This document shows positions 1-8,460 of a stretch of 64,000 nt of DNA, piece by piece. Numbering within the stretch: position 1 is the stretch's first letter; each line of letters starts with the position of its first letter. The stretch comes from an uncultured Burkholderiales bacterium (GTDB taxonomy: Bacteria > Pseudomonadota > Gammaproteobacteria > Burkholderiales > Burkholderiaceae_C). The stretch is taken from assembly GCA_903822825.1 (NCBI GenBank), contig CAIJQQ010000003.1:62001-126000 (forward strand), read 5' to 3'. The position numbers were made by a program, and so were the translations under genes. The notes below the pieces were generated by a model. That model saw nothing but the letters and a program-made list of their open reading frames with translations. It had not been told where the DNA came from and did no database searches.

Positions 1-338
1 CTGCCACGCGTGTTGCGGCCCGGGCGCTCCACGGCGGTCAGGTTTTCGTGCACCGTGAGGGACTTGAAGATGTTGCGCTCTTGAGGCACCCAAGCAATGC
101 CTGCGGCGGCGCGTTCGTGCGATGGCAAGGTGTGCAGCGGCTGGCCACCCAGAAAGATCTGCCCACCGTGCTGACGTGTGGCCCCGGCCAGTGTGTCCAT
201 CAGCGTGGTTTTGCCGGTGCCGTTGCGGCCCAGCAAGGCCAGGGTTTCACCCTCGCTCAGCGAAAAACTGATGTCATTCAGAACAACTGCTTCGCCATAA
301 CCTGCACGCAGGTTTTCAACATGCAACAGTTCTGTCAT
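1..338 (-). CDS. livF: ABC transporter ATP-binding protein LivF, 3' end missing
   Basis: This is the second ATPase of a branched-chain amino acid-type (HAAT) importer. It would energise uptake through LivH/LivM at the inner membrane. The visible N-terminus starts MTELLHVENLRAGYGEA and contains Walker A (LGRNGTGKTTL) near residues 34-44, followed by the Q-loop region WVPQERNIF typical of LivF. The ATG at 338 is preceded by a good AGAGGG ribosome site. The gene leaves the window at base 1, so the signature and Walker B motifs are not visible. It is the last visible gene of the liv operon and is separated from livG by a palindromic repeat pair (355-414). The substrate could be an amino acid or an aromatic acid; sequence alone does not decide. 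Confidence 0.92.
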   Translation of the reverse strand, partial: MTELLHVENLRAGYGEAVVLNDISFSLSEGETLALLGRNGTGKTTLMDTLAGATRQHGGQIFLGGQPLHTLPSHERAAAGIAWVPQERNIFKSLTVHENLTAVERPGRNTRG

Positions 339-354
339 GCGATGCCCTCTTTTA

Positions 355-414
355 TGGGAGCCGCGCCCTCGCGGCGATTGCATGCGGTCCATCGCGGCGA
401 GGGCGCCGCTCCTA
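355..414. repeat. REP-like inverted repeat pair (locus 1)
   Basis: Two copies of a GC-rich palindromic unit face each other. The left copy reads TGGGAGCCGCGCCCTCGCGG from 355, and the right copy, on the opposite strand, ends in GCCGCTCCTA at 414. They fill most of the 87-bp gap between livG and livF. The same unit recurs at 11193-11252, 38558-38614, 55275-55382 and 57555-57634. The arrangement resembles a REP/BIME element; naming it so is inference. Confidence 0.7.
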
Positions 415-425
415 CGCGGTGTAAT

Positions 426-1193
426 TCAGCCATGGGTCGCCTCTTCACCATGGCCCAAGTACACCGCCTTGACCTGCGGGTCGGCCGCGATCGCTTCGGG
501 GGTCCCCTCGGTCAGCACCGCGCCATTGACCAGCACGGTGATGCGGTCGGCAAATTCAAACACCAGATCCATGTCGTGCTCGATCAGCAAAACAGACACT
601 TCGGCGGGCAAGGCTGCCACGGTCTGCAACAACTCTTCTCGCTCTCCCGCAGGAACGCCCGCCACCGGCTCATCGAGCAGCAGCACCTTGGGCTCACAAG
701 CCAGGGCAATCGCCATCTCCAGCAAACGGCGCTTGCCGTAAGCCAAGTGCTCGGTGCGCTGGTGCATGACTTCGGTCAGGCGAAACAATTCGAGCAAAAC
801 CTCACAGCGCTCGACCACCGCAGCGTCTTGCCCCAGCTTTTGCCACCAGCGCCCGCCATGGCCGCGCTGCTGCGAGACCACCATGGCCAGCGTCTGCAAG
901 GGCGACATGCTGGCAAACAGCTGGTTGATCTGGAAGGTGCGCACAAGCCCGCGCCCCACACGCTGGTAGGGGGCCAGTTGGCTGATGTCTTCGCCCAGCA
1001 ACTCGATGCGGCCGGAAGTGGGCGCGAGCACGCCCGTGAACAAATTGATGAGCGTGGTCTTGCCTGCGCCGTTGGGGCCGATCAGCGCGTGGCGTGAGCC
1101 CAAACGCAAATCAAGGTTCACGTTGTCGGTGGCGGTGATGCCACCGAATTGTTTGACGAGGCCTTGAGCCTTCAGGACGATGGGTATGTTCAT
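426..1193 (-). CDS. livG: ABC transporter ATP-binding protein LivG
   Basis: This is the first ATPase of the HAAT-type importer, 255 aa. Walker A (GPNGAGKTTLINLF) lies near residues 37-50, the ABC signature region is LAYGKRRLLEMAIAL, and Walker B is LLLDEPVAG. An in-frame upstream start exists at 1238, but the ATG at 1193 (MNIPIVLKAQ) is preferred. It overlaps the livM stop as ATGA and begins right before the conserved domain. That overlap implies translational coupling with livM. LivG normally pairs with LivF to drive the LivHM permease. Confidence 0.94.
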   Translation of the reverse strand: MNIPIVLKAQGLVKQFGGITATDNVNLDLRLGSRHALIGPNGAGKTTLINLFTGVLAPTSGRIELLGEDISQLAPYQRVGRGLVRTFQINQLFASMSPLQTLAMVVSQQRGHGGRWWQKLGQDAAVVERCEVLLELFRLTEVMHQRTEHLAYGKRRLLEMAIALACEPKVLLLDEPVAGVPAGEREELLQTVAALPAEVSVLLIEHDMDLVFEFADRITVLVNGAVLTEGTPEAIAADPQVKAVYLGHGEEATHG

Positions 1194-2182
1194 TTCGCAC
1201 CGCCTTTGTGCTCGGCTGATCGGCCAAACCACAACCAAGGTCGAATCAAACGTTCACGCCCGACCATGACCAGCACCACCAAGAACAGGCCAATCCAGAA
1301 CGTCCAGTACTGCGGCGTGATGCCCGAGATCACGTCGTGCATCAGTTTGAAGACCACCGCGCCAAGGACGCCGCCATAGAGCCACCCCACCCCCCCGATG
1401 ACCAGCATCAGCATCACGTCGGCCGAGCGCTCCAGTGCGAACACATCGAGCGAGGCAAAACCCGTGGTCTGCGCCATCAAGGCGCCTGCGGCACCGGCCA
1501 ATGCTGCAGCAAGGGTATAAACCACCGCCAAACGGTTGTGCACCGGGATGCCAATGGCCATGGCGCGCAGCGGGTTGTCGCGCACCGCCATCAGCGTAGC
1601 ACCCCAAGGTGAATTCACCCAGCGCCGCGCCAACACAAACAAGATCAAAAGCACGGAGAGGGAATACCAGGCTGCCGTCTGCCCATACAGGTCAAACTCG
1701 AATCGACCCAACACAGGGCCCATCATCACTCCCTGCAAACCGTCCGAACCGCCAGTGAGCCAGTCAAGTTTGTTGGCCAACTCCATCAGGATGAGGGCCA
1801 TGCCCAGCGTGACCATCAGGCGCGTCAAGTCGGTGCCGCGCAAAATGGTGAGCGAACACAGCGCGCCCAGCAGCGTGGCGCAGGCCATGCCAAACAACAG
1901 GCCCATGAGCGGATCGGGCATCACATGCTTGGCAAACAAGGCCGCCGCATACGCCCCAAAACCCAAAAACGCCGCATGTCCCAGCGACACGATGCCGGTG
2001 TAGCCCAGCACCAAATCCAGCGACACGGCAAACAAGGCGACGATGGCCACCTCATTCACAATCAGCGCATGGCCTGGAAAACCAAAAGGCAAGGCAAAGG
2101 CCACAAGCCAAAGCAGCGGTTCCCAGCCGCGCAGGCGGGCGGTGGATAAAAGTTGTTGTTGTGCATTCAAAAGTGGCTTCAT
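1190..2182 (-). CDS. livM: branched-chain-type ABC permease LivM
   Basis: This is an inner-membrane permease of about 330 aa, one half of the LivHM channel. Many hydrophobic helices are visible, and the family motif LGYTGIVSLGHAAFLGFGAY lies near residues 58-77. A longer reading from 2206 (MCAKGAIE) is possible, but ATG 2182 (MKPLLNAQQQ) sits one base after the livH stop and is more natural. The 3' end overlaps livG by four bases. Gene order matches the standard livKHMGF arrangement. Confidence 0.93.
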   Translation of the reverse strand: MKPLLNAQQQLLSTARLRGWEPLLWLVAFALPFGFPGHALIVNEVAIVALFAVSLDLVLGYTGIVSLGHAAFLGFGAYAAALFAKHVMPDPLMGLLFGMACATLLGALCSLTILRGTDLTRLMVTLGMALILMELANKLDWLTGGSDGLQGVMMGPVLGRFEFDLYGQTAAWYSLSVLLILFVLARRWVNSPWGATLMAVRDNPLRAMAIGIPVHNRLAVVYTLAAALAGAAGALMAQTTGFASLDVFALERSADVMLMLVIGGVGWLYGGVLGAVVFKLMHDVISGITPQYWTFWIGLFLVVLVMVGRERLIRPWLWFGRSAEHKGGAK

Positions 2183-2183
2183 T

Positions 2184-3059
2184 TCAATGGCCCCCTTTGC
2201 GCACAAACAGCCCTTGCGGTCGCCAGATCAAAATCGCGATCATCAGCGAATAAACAATGAAAGAACCCAGCTTGGGCATGTAGTACTTGCCCGCCACATC
2301 GGCCATGCCCAAAAGCAGCGCCGCCCAAAGCGGCCCGGTGATGGACGAGGTGCCGCCCACGGCCACCACGATCAAAAAGTAGACCATGAACTTGAGTGGA
2401 AATGTCGGGTCAAGGCCCAGCACTTCAGCGCCCAAAGCCCCGCCCAAACCGGCCAGGCCCGAGCCCATGGCAAAAGTGGCGGCAAAGATCAAATTCACAG
2501 GGATGCCCAAGCCAGCGGCTACGCGCGCATCGTCCACGCTGGCGCGCAAGCGGCTGCCAAAACGGGTCTTGGCCAAGATGTATTGCAAGCCCACCGTGAG
2601 CGCTGCGCACACGGCGATGATGAACAGGCGGTAGTGGCCCATGCCCAATGCAAAAACTTCCCCGTCCCACAGTTCAGTTCGGCCACGCAACCAGTCAGGC
2701 AACTGCATGATCTGCTGCTGCGAGCCCATCAGGTAATCCATGCTGGCCACCGACATGAAAGCCAGGCCAATTGAAAACAAGACCTGGTCCAGGTGTGACT
2801 TTCGGTACATGTGGCGGTACAGCGTGCGCTCGAGCACTGCACCCAGCAAGGCCGTGCCTGTGAAAGCGATGGGCAGGCACAAGAGGAACGGCACTTCAAA
2901 GCGCTGCATGAGCACCACCGTGAGGTAGCCGCCCACCATGGCAAAAGCGCCGTGGGCCAGGTTGATGAAATTCATCAAGCCCATGGTCACCGACAGGCCC
3001 ACGGCAAGTATGAAAAGCAGCATGCCGTAAGCAACGCCGTCGAAAAGAATGGTCAACAT
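2184..3059 (-). CDS. livH: branched-chain-type ABC permease LivH
   Basis: This is a 291-aa polytopic inner-membrane protein, the partner permease to LivM. The N-terminus contains the LivH signature GLMNFINLAHGAFAMVGGY near residues 27-45, and the C-terminal part has the conserved GGTSSITGPLWAALLLG stretch. It starts at ATG 3059, 50 bases after the stop of the binding-protein gene, across a gap that contains a stem-loop. A weak GAAAG ribosome site precedes the start. Its length matches the family. Confidence 0.94.
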   Translation of the reverse strand: MLTILFDGVAYGMLLFILAVGLSVTMGLMNFINLAHGAFAMVGGYLTVVLMQRFEVPFLLCLPIAFTGTALLGAVLERTLYRHMYRKSHLDQVLFSIGLAFMSVASMDYLMGSQQQIMQLPDWLRGRTELWDGEVFALGMGHYRLFIIAVCAALTVGLQYILAKTRFGSRLRASVDDARVAAGLGIPVNLIFAATFAMGSGLAGLGGALGAEVLGLDPTFPLKFMVYFLIVVAVGGTSSITGPLWAALLLGMADVAGKYYMPKLGSFIVYSLMIAILIWRPQGLFVRKGGH

Positions 3060-3075
3060 GAAAGGCTTTCGAGCC

Positions 3076-3097
3076 GACCGAAAAAAGGATTTCGGTC
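3076..3097 (-). terminator. intercistronic stem-loop between the binding-protein gene and livH
   Basis: A perfect 8-bp stem (GACCGAAA/TTTCGGTC) with a 6-base loop fills the 49-bp gap after the binding-protein gene. Because the operon continues, it more likely stabilises the upstream mRNA or attenuates transcription than ends it. This would favour excess binding protein over permease. Confidence 0.6.
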
Positions 3098-3108
3098 AGG
3101 CCATGTGC

Positions 3109-4275
3109 TTACTTGGTCTTGCCCGGGTCTTTCACGTCCTTGATCGTTGCAAACTCCTGGTTGTAGAGCTGGCCACCCACCATCTCCACCTTGCGAATGT
3201 AAATGTTGTGCACCACGTCGCGGGTTTGTGCATCGATGAACATCGGGCCACGGGGGCTCTCAAACACCTGACCCTTCATGGCTTCGAGCAAGGCCTCGCC
3301 ACCCGCGCCTTTGGTCGTTTTTGCAGCTTCGTAAATCACGCGCATGCCGTCATAGCCACCCACGGCCATGAAGTTCGGGCGCAATCCGTTGTTGGCCTTT
3401 TCAAAAGCCGTAACAAATTTCTTGTTCAGCGGCGAGTTGTGAGAAGCCGAGTAGTGGTGCGAGGTCACCACGCCGTTGGCCACGTCACCCATGCTGTTCA
3501 AGATGTCGTCGTCTGTGATGTCGCCGGTGCCGATCAGCTTGATGCCGGCTTTGTCCATACCGCGCTCGGCAAACTGCTTCATCAGCGCCGCGCCCGCACC
3601 CGAGGGCACGAAAACATAGACCGCATCGGGTTTGAGGTCACGCACTCTTTGCAGAAAAGGCGCGAAGTCGGGGTTGCGCATGGGTACGCGCAAGCTGTCG
3701 AGCACCTGACCGCCGTTGAACAACAAACGGTCTTTGAAGAATTTCTCGGCATCGATGCCCGGGCCGTAATCAGAGACCAAAGTCACGACTTTCTTGATGC
3801 CGTTGTTGGGCGCCCAGTCGGCAATGGCGACTGCCGCCTGTGGCAGCGTGAAGCTGGTGCGCACAATGAATGGCGACGCCTGGGTGATGCTTGAAGTGGC
3901 TGCAGCCATCACCACCAGCGGGGTTTTCGATTGCGTCGCAATCGGGGCCGTGGCCAGCGCCAATGGTGTCAAACCAAAACCGGCCAACACACTGACCTTG
4001 TCATTGATCACCAACTCTTGCGCAATGCGCTTGGTCACGTCGGGGGCGCTGGTGTCGTCCTTGACGATCAACTCGACCTTCTTGCCCGCCACGGTCGCGC
4101 CGTTTTGCGCCATGTACAGGCGGGCAGCGGCTTCGATCTGTTTGCCCGTCGACGCGAATGGCCCCGTCATGGGCAGGATCAGACCGATCTTGAAGGTGTC
4201 TTGCGCGATGGCCGAAGAAGCGGTCAGCGCCAAAGCAGCGCAGCACACCGCGCTCAGGAATTGTCGTTTTTGCAT
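3109..4275 (-). CDS. livK: ABC transporter periplasmic ligand-binding protein (LivK-like)
   Basis: This is the periplasmic receptor of the importer, 388 aa, of the type I Peripla_BP_6 family. Residues 1-24 form a signal peptide (MQKRQFLSAVCCAALALTAS, then SAIAQ). The mature start DTFKIGLILPMTGPFASTG is typical of HAAT receptors. A longer reading from 4308 exists, but ATG 4275 has an AGGAGA site five bases upstream and starts the signal peptide correctly. It lies 46 bases after the GntR-family gene on the same strand. The ligand is unknown; relatives in this order bind branched-chain amino acids or aromatic acids. Confidence 0.9.
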   Translation of the reverse strand: MQKRQFLSAVCCAALALTASSAIAQDTFKIGLILPMTGPFASTGKQIEAAARLYMAQNGATVAGKKVELIVKDDTSAPDVTKRIAQELVINDKVSVLAGFGLTPLALATAPIATQSKTPLVVMAAATSSITQASPFIVRTSFTLPQAAVAIADWAPNNGIKKVVTLVSDYGPGIDAEKFFKDRLLFNGGQVLDSLRVPMRNPDFAPFLQRVRDLKPDAVYVFVPSGAGAALMKQFAERGMDKAGIKLIGTGDITDDDILNSMGDVANGVVTSHHYSASHNSPLNKKFVTAFEKANNGLRPNFMAVGGYDGMRVIYEAAKTTKGAGGEALLEAMKGQVFESPRGPMFIDAQTRDVVHNIYIRKVEMVGGQLYNQEFATIKDVKDPGKTK

Positions 4276-4321
4276 GGAGGTCTCCTGGTTGAAATGAGGT
4301 TGTTGCATCGGGGTCGTTCAA

Positions 4322-5092
4322 TCATGTCTGACGAATCAGCTGCACACCGGGCATGCCCTTGGCCTGTGGGTCGCGCAAGGCCAGCTGCATGTTGTGGCGG
4401 GCGATGCGCGAGTGCTCCCGCATCAGGGCTTCCGCTCGACCGGCCTCTCGGCGCTCGATCGCGTCAAGCACCTGCCGGTGTTGGTGTTGTGCCACCACCA
4501 GCATGTCGCGTGCCGGGGCGTTGTTGACCTGGACCCCCACAAAGCCCGAAGGCGAAGCAAACGGCAAGCTGGCGGCACGCTCGATTTCGCGCGAGAGCAC
4601 ATCGCTCTCGGGCATGTCGGCGAGCAGCCGGTGAAAGCGCGCATTGAGCAACACGTATTCGGAAAACATCTCGTCGCTGAGGGAGGGGTCCTGCAGCACA
4701 CGATCAATCTGGTCCAAGCACTCGCGGGCTTGTACCAGCGTCACACGGCTCACTCCGCGCTCTGCGGCCAGTCGCGCGGCCAGACCTTCGAGCGTGCCGC
4801 GCAGTTCGATGGCATCACCCACTTCGCGCTCGGAAAATGTGCGCACGGCATAGCCGCCACCGGGCAAGGCCTGCAACAAACCCTCCTGCTCCAAACGCAT
4901 AAGGGCAGCCCGGATCGGGGTGCGCGAGACGCCCAGCAAGTCCACAAGTGCCAGCTCTGCAATGCGGGCACCTGATGCCAGTTGCCCGGCCAGAATGAGC
5001 TCGCGCAGGCGCTGCTGCGCTTTGACGGCTTGAGAGCCGCCCTCCTCTGTGGGCATCAGCACCTCGCGTGATCGAACCGGCACAACAGACAT
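4322..5092 (-). CDS. GntR-family (FCD/FadR type) transcriptional regulator
   Basis: This is a DNA-binding regulator of about 256 aa with an N-terminal winged helix (QAVKAQQRLRELILAGQLAS, then LLGVSRTPIRAALMRLEQEG) and a C-terminal all-helical FCD ligand domain. It is the first gene ahead of the liv-type importer, so it probably controls that operon and itself in response to the transported compound. Start choices are ATG 5092 (MSVVPVR) and ATG 5056 (MPTEEGG); the latter has a better GAGGTG site, and both retain the whole winged helix. A TGTATACA palindrome lies 35 bases upstream of 5092. Confidence 0.88.
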   Translation of the reverse strand: MSVVPVRSREVLMPTEEGGSQAVKAQQRLRELILAGQLASGARIAELALVDLLGVSRTPIRAALMRLEQEGLLQALPGGGYAVRTFSEREVGDAIELRGTLEGLAARLAAERGVSRVTLVQARECLDQIDRVLQDPSLSDEMFSEYVLLNARFHRLLADMPESDVLSREIERAASLPFASPSGFVGVQVNNAPARDMLVVAQHQHRQVLDAIERREAGRAEALMREHSRIARHNMQLALRDPQAKGMPGVQLIRQT

Positions 5093-5126
5093 TGAACAAG
5101 GGGGTTGGGTACAGAGATGGGGATTA

Positions 5127-5195
5127 TGTATACAAAAAATCGTTGATAAAGCCGATTTTGCCCATTTATTAAGCAATCAAGGATTTTTTGTATCC
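5127..5195. promoter_or_regulatory. candidate GntR operator region
   Basis: TGTATACA at 5127-5134 is a perfect palindrome of the kind bound by FCD-type GntR regulators. It is nested in a larger inverted repeat: GTATACAAAAAATC at 5128-5141 and GATTTTTTGTATCC at 5182-5195, matching at 13 of 14 positions. The region lies between the divergent regulator/liv operon and the 5278 gene, so it may govern both directions. Confidence 0.55.
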
Positions 5196-5277
5196 CAGCA
5201 CGGCCTTTAGCAGCCGGTTCACCCAAACAAACGTGCTGGGGACCCTGCGACAATTGTGTTTTACAGAACCAGCAGTC

Positions 5278-5646
5278 ATGGCATTGCAATTTCTCGATTT
5301 CAACCAGAACGAAGACGCACACGGCACCAAGGACTGGGATGCCTTGGCCAGCCCTGCGCCAGTGCACAACGCAGCATTGCTCGCCGAGGTGGCATGCCTG
5401 CTCGCTGGCCTTTGCGCGCATCACGGCCAACCCGGCCCCTTGGACGAAGGCCATGCTTGGGACTGCGACTTGCAAGTTCACCACGAAGACGGCACCCCGC
5501 TTGCATGGCACTGGCATGAACACCAAGTGCAATGGTCGTCGGCAGCCGCTCCTGCCAGCGCTCACACCCGACTCACGCTGAGCCTTTGCCTGACAGGCGG
5601 CGTCGACTTCGGGCATACCCTTGAACAAGAAGTCTCTTTGTCATGA
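5278..5646 (+). CDS. small unknown protein co-encoded with ChrA
   Basis: This is a 122-aa acidic, histidine- and tryptophan-containing soluble protein starting MALQFLDFNQNEDAHG. I do not recognise a family. It has no signal peptide or membrane segment. Its stop overlaps the chrA start as ATGA, so the two are translationally coupled and probably act together. An in-frame start at 5188 exists, but it would run through the operator region and is not needed. The His-rich stretch AWHWHEHQVQW near residues 80-90 could bind metal; that is speculation. Confidence 0.75.
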   Translation: MALQFLDFNQNEDAHGTKDWDALASPAPVHNAALLAEVACLLAGLCAHHGQPGPLDEGHAWDCDLQVHHEDGTPLAWHWHEHQVQWSSAAAPASAHTRLTLSLCLTGGVDFGHTLEQEVSLS

Positions 5647-6971
5647 ACACCTCAGTTGTGGCCCCAGTCGCATTCCGCGAAGCCCTCAAATTCTGGTTCT
5701 GGCTCGGTTGCGTCAGCTTCGGTGGCCCAGCCGGGCAGATCGCGCTGATGCACCAAGAACTGGTCGAACGCCGCCGCTGGATTTCCGAAAAACGCTACCT
5801 GCACGCCTTGCAGTACTGCATGCTCCTGCCCGGCCCGGAAGCCCAGCAACTGGCCACCTACATGGGCTGGTTGATGCACGGTACACGCGGCGGCATTGCC
5901 GCTGGAGCACTGTTCGTGCTGCCCTCTCTGCTGCTGCTGATCGTGCTGGCCTGGGCTTACAGCGCCTGGGGGCAACACCCTTGGGGACAGGCCATTTTGT
6001 GGGGCCTCAAGCCCGCCGTGACGGCGCTGGTGATCCAGGCCGTGCACCGCATCGGCATGCGCACACTCAAAGCGCGCTGGCTGTGGTGGGTGGCCGGTTT
6101 GTCCTTGTTGGGCATGCTCTGGGACATGCCCTTCCCGTTCATCGTGGCCGGTGCCGCTTTCACGGGATGGCAGATGCAAAAGCGACACGGACTGCCTGCC
6201 GCGGCTTCTGCGCACGGCGCTCCCAAGACTGCGATGACATCCGATGGCCCAGCCTGGCTGGACGACCACAGCCCGGCGCCCACACACACGCTCTACAGCC
6301 ATGACCGCCTGATCAAAACCAGCGCCATTGGCGTGGGCCTGTGGGTGGTGACACTGGGCGCACTGGCCTTGCTGCTGGGCGGGCACCACACCCTCACGCG
6401 CATGGGCGGCTTTTTCACGCAAGCGGCGCTGCTGACCTTTGGCGGTGCGTACGCGGTGCTGCCCTTTGTGACGCAAGCCGCGGTCTCACAATACGGCTGG
6501 GTCACGGCAGCGCAAATGATGGACGGCCTGGCACTGGGCGAAACCACGCCCGGCCCACTGATCATGGTCGTGGCGTTTGTGGGCTTTTTGGGTGGGCACA
6601 GCCAGGCCATCACGGGCTACCCCTTGCTGGGCGGCATCGTGGCCGCCTGTGTGGTGACGTGGTTCACCTTTTTGCCCTCGTTTGTGTTCATTCTGGCGGG
6701 GGGGGCCTTCGTCGAATCGACCCGAAAAATGCCATCCCTGCAAGGCCCGCTGCAAGCCATCACGGCAGCGGTGATCGGCGTGATGGTTCACTTGGCGGGT
6801 GTGTTTGCACGGCAAACCTGGTTGCCCGGCGGCTGGCACATGCTGCCCGACGGATCGGCCTTTGTGCTGACCGGCCTGGCCGCTTGGCTGCTGATCAAAA
6901 AGCAGCGCAGTGTTTACGAAGTGTTGGGGCTCAGTCTTGTGACGGGGCTTGTGGTGCAAGCGCTGCGCTGA
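5643..6971 (+). CDS. chrA: chromate transporter ChrA
   Basis: This is an inner-membrane CHR-family transporter, 442 aa, the long-chain form with two homologous CHR halves. The N-terminal half has VSFGGPAGQIALMHQELVE near residues 22-40 and LLPGPEAQQLATYMG. The C-terminal half repeats the pattern with LTFGGAYAVLPFV, then MMDGLALGETTPGPLIMV. Known members export chromate and confer resistance, and some may act on sulfate. It overlaps the upstream 122-aa gene by four bases. I saw no chrB regulator next to it. Confidence 0.93.
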   Translation: MNTSVVAPVAFREALKFWFWLGCVSFGGPAGQIALMHQELVERRRWISEKRYLHALQYCMLLPGPEAQQLATYMGWLMHGTRGGIAAGALFVLPSLLLLIVLAWAYSAWGQHPWGQAILWGLKPAVTALVIQAVHRIGMRTLKARWLWWVAGLSLLGMLWDMPFPFIVAGAAFTGWQMQKRHGLPAAASAHGAPKTAMTSDGPAWLDDHSPAPTHTLYSHDRLIKTSAIGVGLWVVTLGALALLLGGHHTLTRMGGFFTQAALLTFGGAYAVLPFVTQAAVSQYGWVTAAQMMDGLALGETTPGPLIMVVAFVGFLGGHSQAITGYPLLGGIVAACVVTWFTFLPSFVFILAGGAFVESTRKMPSLQGPLQAITAAVIGVMVHLAGVFARQTWLPGGWHMLPDGSAFVLTGLAAWLLIKKQRSVYEVLGLSLVTGLVVQALR

Positions 6972-7084
6972 ATCCAAACCAATGCTGCAGAACGGCGACA
7001 CCGTCGCACGGATCAAGGACTCCAAGAGCACAGCCTTGGCCCCTTGAAACTGAAAAAGAATTCATCCAAAAAACCTGATCCAGC

Positions 7085-7438
7085 ATGAGCGAAGGCAACC
7101 AAATCTACCTGCCCGAGAGCTTCACGGCGCTCTATGTGCCGCCGGGCAAGGTCAAACCCAGCATCGGCCACCGCGAGATGGCCGAGCGCTACGAGCTGTG
7201 CGAAGACCTGGCCAATCTGCTGACCGAAAAAGCCGCCAACATGCAGTTCACGCTGGGCATCACCGAAGACTTGGTGTTGCAGCAGTGCGAACTCGGCTTG
7301 CTGGCCGAGCCGGCGGTGGTCTCGCCTCTGGAAGCACGCTGGGTGGTTTGCCGCCTGGCCGAGTTGCTCAACTGGCCCATGGACCAGTTGCTCCAAACCG
7401 CACCGCCTGAAGCCCCCACCCCCAACTTTGCTGACTGA
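7085..7438 (+). CDS. conserved small protein of unknown function
   Basis: This is a 117-aa soluble protein starting MSEGNQIYLPESFTALYVPPG. From memory, similar short proteins in Burkholderiales are labelled ATPase with chaperone activity, but no Walker motif is present here, so that label should not be trusted. It is mostly helical in appearance, with RYELCEDLANLLTEKA near residues 36-51 and a Trp-containing C-terminal helix. It ends three bases before the convergent amidohydrolase gene. Function is unknown. Confidence 0.8.
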   Translation: MSEGNQIYLPESFTALYVPPGKVKPSIGHREMAERYELCEDLANLLTEKAANMQFTLGITEDLVLQQCELGLLAEPAVVSPLEARWVVCRLAELLNWPMDQLLQTAPPEAPTPNFAD

Positions 7439-7441
7439 AAC

Positions 7442-8317
7442 TCAGACTTTGGCTTTGTCCAAGCCGAGCAAACGCACCGCGTTGTCTTTCAAAATGCCGG
7501 GCATCACCTCGGGACGGAAACCAGCGACTTCAAAGTCCTTCATCCAACGCTCGGGCGTGATGAGCGGGTAGTCGCTGCCAAACAAAATGCGGTCTTTGAG
7601 CAAGGTGTTGGCGTACTGAACCAATTGCTTGGGAAAGTACTTGGGGCTCCAGCCCGACAGGTCGATCCAGACGTTGGGCTTGTGCGTGGCCACGCTCAGT
7701 GCCTCGTCTTGCCACGGAAAGCTCGGGTGGGCCATGACGATTTGCATGTCGGGCCAGTCGATCGCCACATCATCGAGGTGCATGGGGTTGCTGTAGGCCA
7801 GCCGCAGGCCACCGCCGCAGCGCATGCCCGAACCGATGCCGCTGTGCCCTGTGTGAAAAATGGCAGGCAGTTTGTGTTCATTGATCACGTCGTAAATGGG
7901 CCAGGCCATCTTGTCGTAAGGGTGGTAACCCTGCACCGTGGGGTGGAACTTGAAGCCCTTGACGCCTTCTTCTTTGATCAAGCGTTCGGCCTCGCGTGCG
8001 CCCATCTTGCCCTTGTGCGGGTCGATGCTGGCAAAGGCGATCATCATGTCGCTGTTGTCGCGCGCGGCCTTGGCGATCTCTTCGTTGGGGATGCGGCGGC
8101 GGCCCAACTGTGATTCGCTGTCGACGGTAAACATGACCAAGCCGATTTTCTTTTCGCGGTAATAGGCCACGGTTTCGTCGATGGTCGGGCGGCGGTTGCT
8201 GCCGAAAAATTTGTCGGCTGCGCGGTCGTATTCTTCGCCGTAGTTGTCAAACGGATTCCAGCAGCTCACTTCGGCGTGGGTGTGGATGTCGATGGCGATC
8301 AGGTCTTGGTATTTCAT
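7442..8317 (-). CDS. amidohydrolase-2 (ACMSD-like) family metal-dependent hydrolase or decarboxylase
   Basis: This is a 291-aa TIM-barrel enzyme of the Amidohydro_2 family. Metal-site motifs are visible: AIDIHTHAEV near residues 8-17, the mid-barrel histidine in FKFHPTVQGYHP, IFHTGHSG, and the terminal aspartate in ILFGSDYPLI. The frame stays open upstream to 8488, but ATG 8317 (MKYQDLIAID) starts just before the first barrel strand. Family members decarboxylate or hydrolyse aromatic acids and related intermediates. It is divergent from the feruloyl-CoA synthase operon and shares its promoter region, so it probably acts in the same pathway, perhaps in side-chain cleavage. The exact reaction is unknown. 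Confidence 0.88.
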   Translation of the reverse strand: MKYQDLIAIDIHTHAEVSCWNPFDNYGEEYDRAADKFFGSNRRPTIDETVAYYREKKIGLVMFTVDSESQLGRRRIPNEEIAKAARDNSDMMIAFASIDPHKGKMGAREAERLIKEEGVKGFKFHPTVQGYHPYDKMAWPIYDVINEHKLPAIFHTGHSGIGSGMRCGGGLRLAYSNPMHLDDVAIDWPDMQIVMAHPSFPWQDEALSVATHKPNVWIDLSGWSPKYFPKQLVQYANTLLKDRILFGSDYPLITPERWMKDFEVAGFRPEVMPGILKDNAVRLLGLDKAKV

Positions 8318-8460
8318 GGGTTCGAGGTTCCGTGGTTTCTGCTGAACGATAGCCGAAACGGCCAATTCAGTCTGTCTTGTGTCGGCCGCCGTTCTCAGCT
8401 TTTCATGCTCGCCTAGGGGAAACCCCCATGATGCAAAGCACCACGACCTGTCGACAATAT

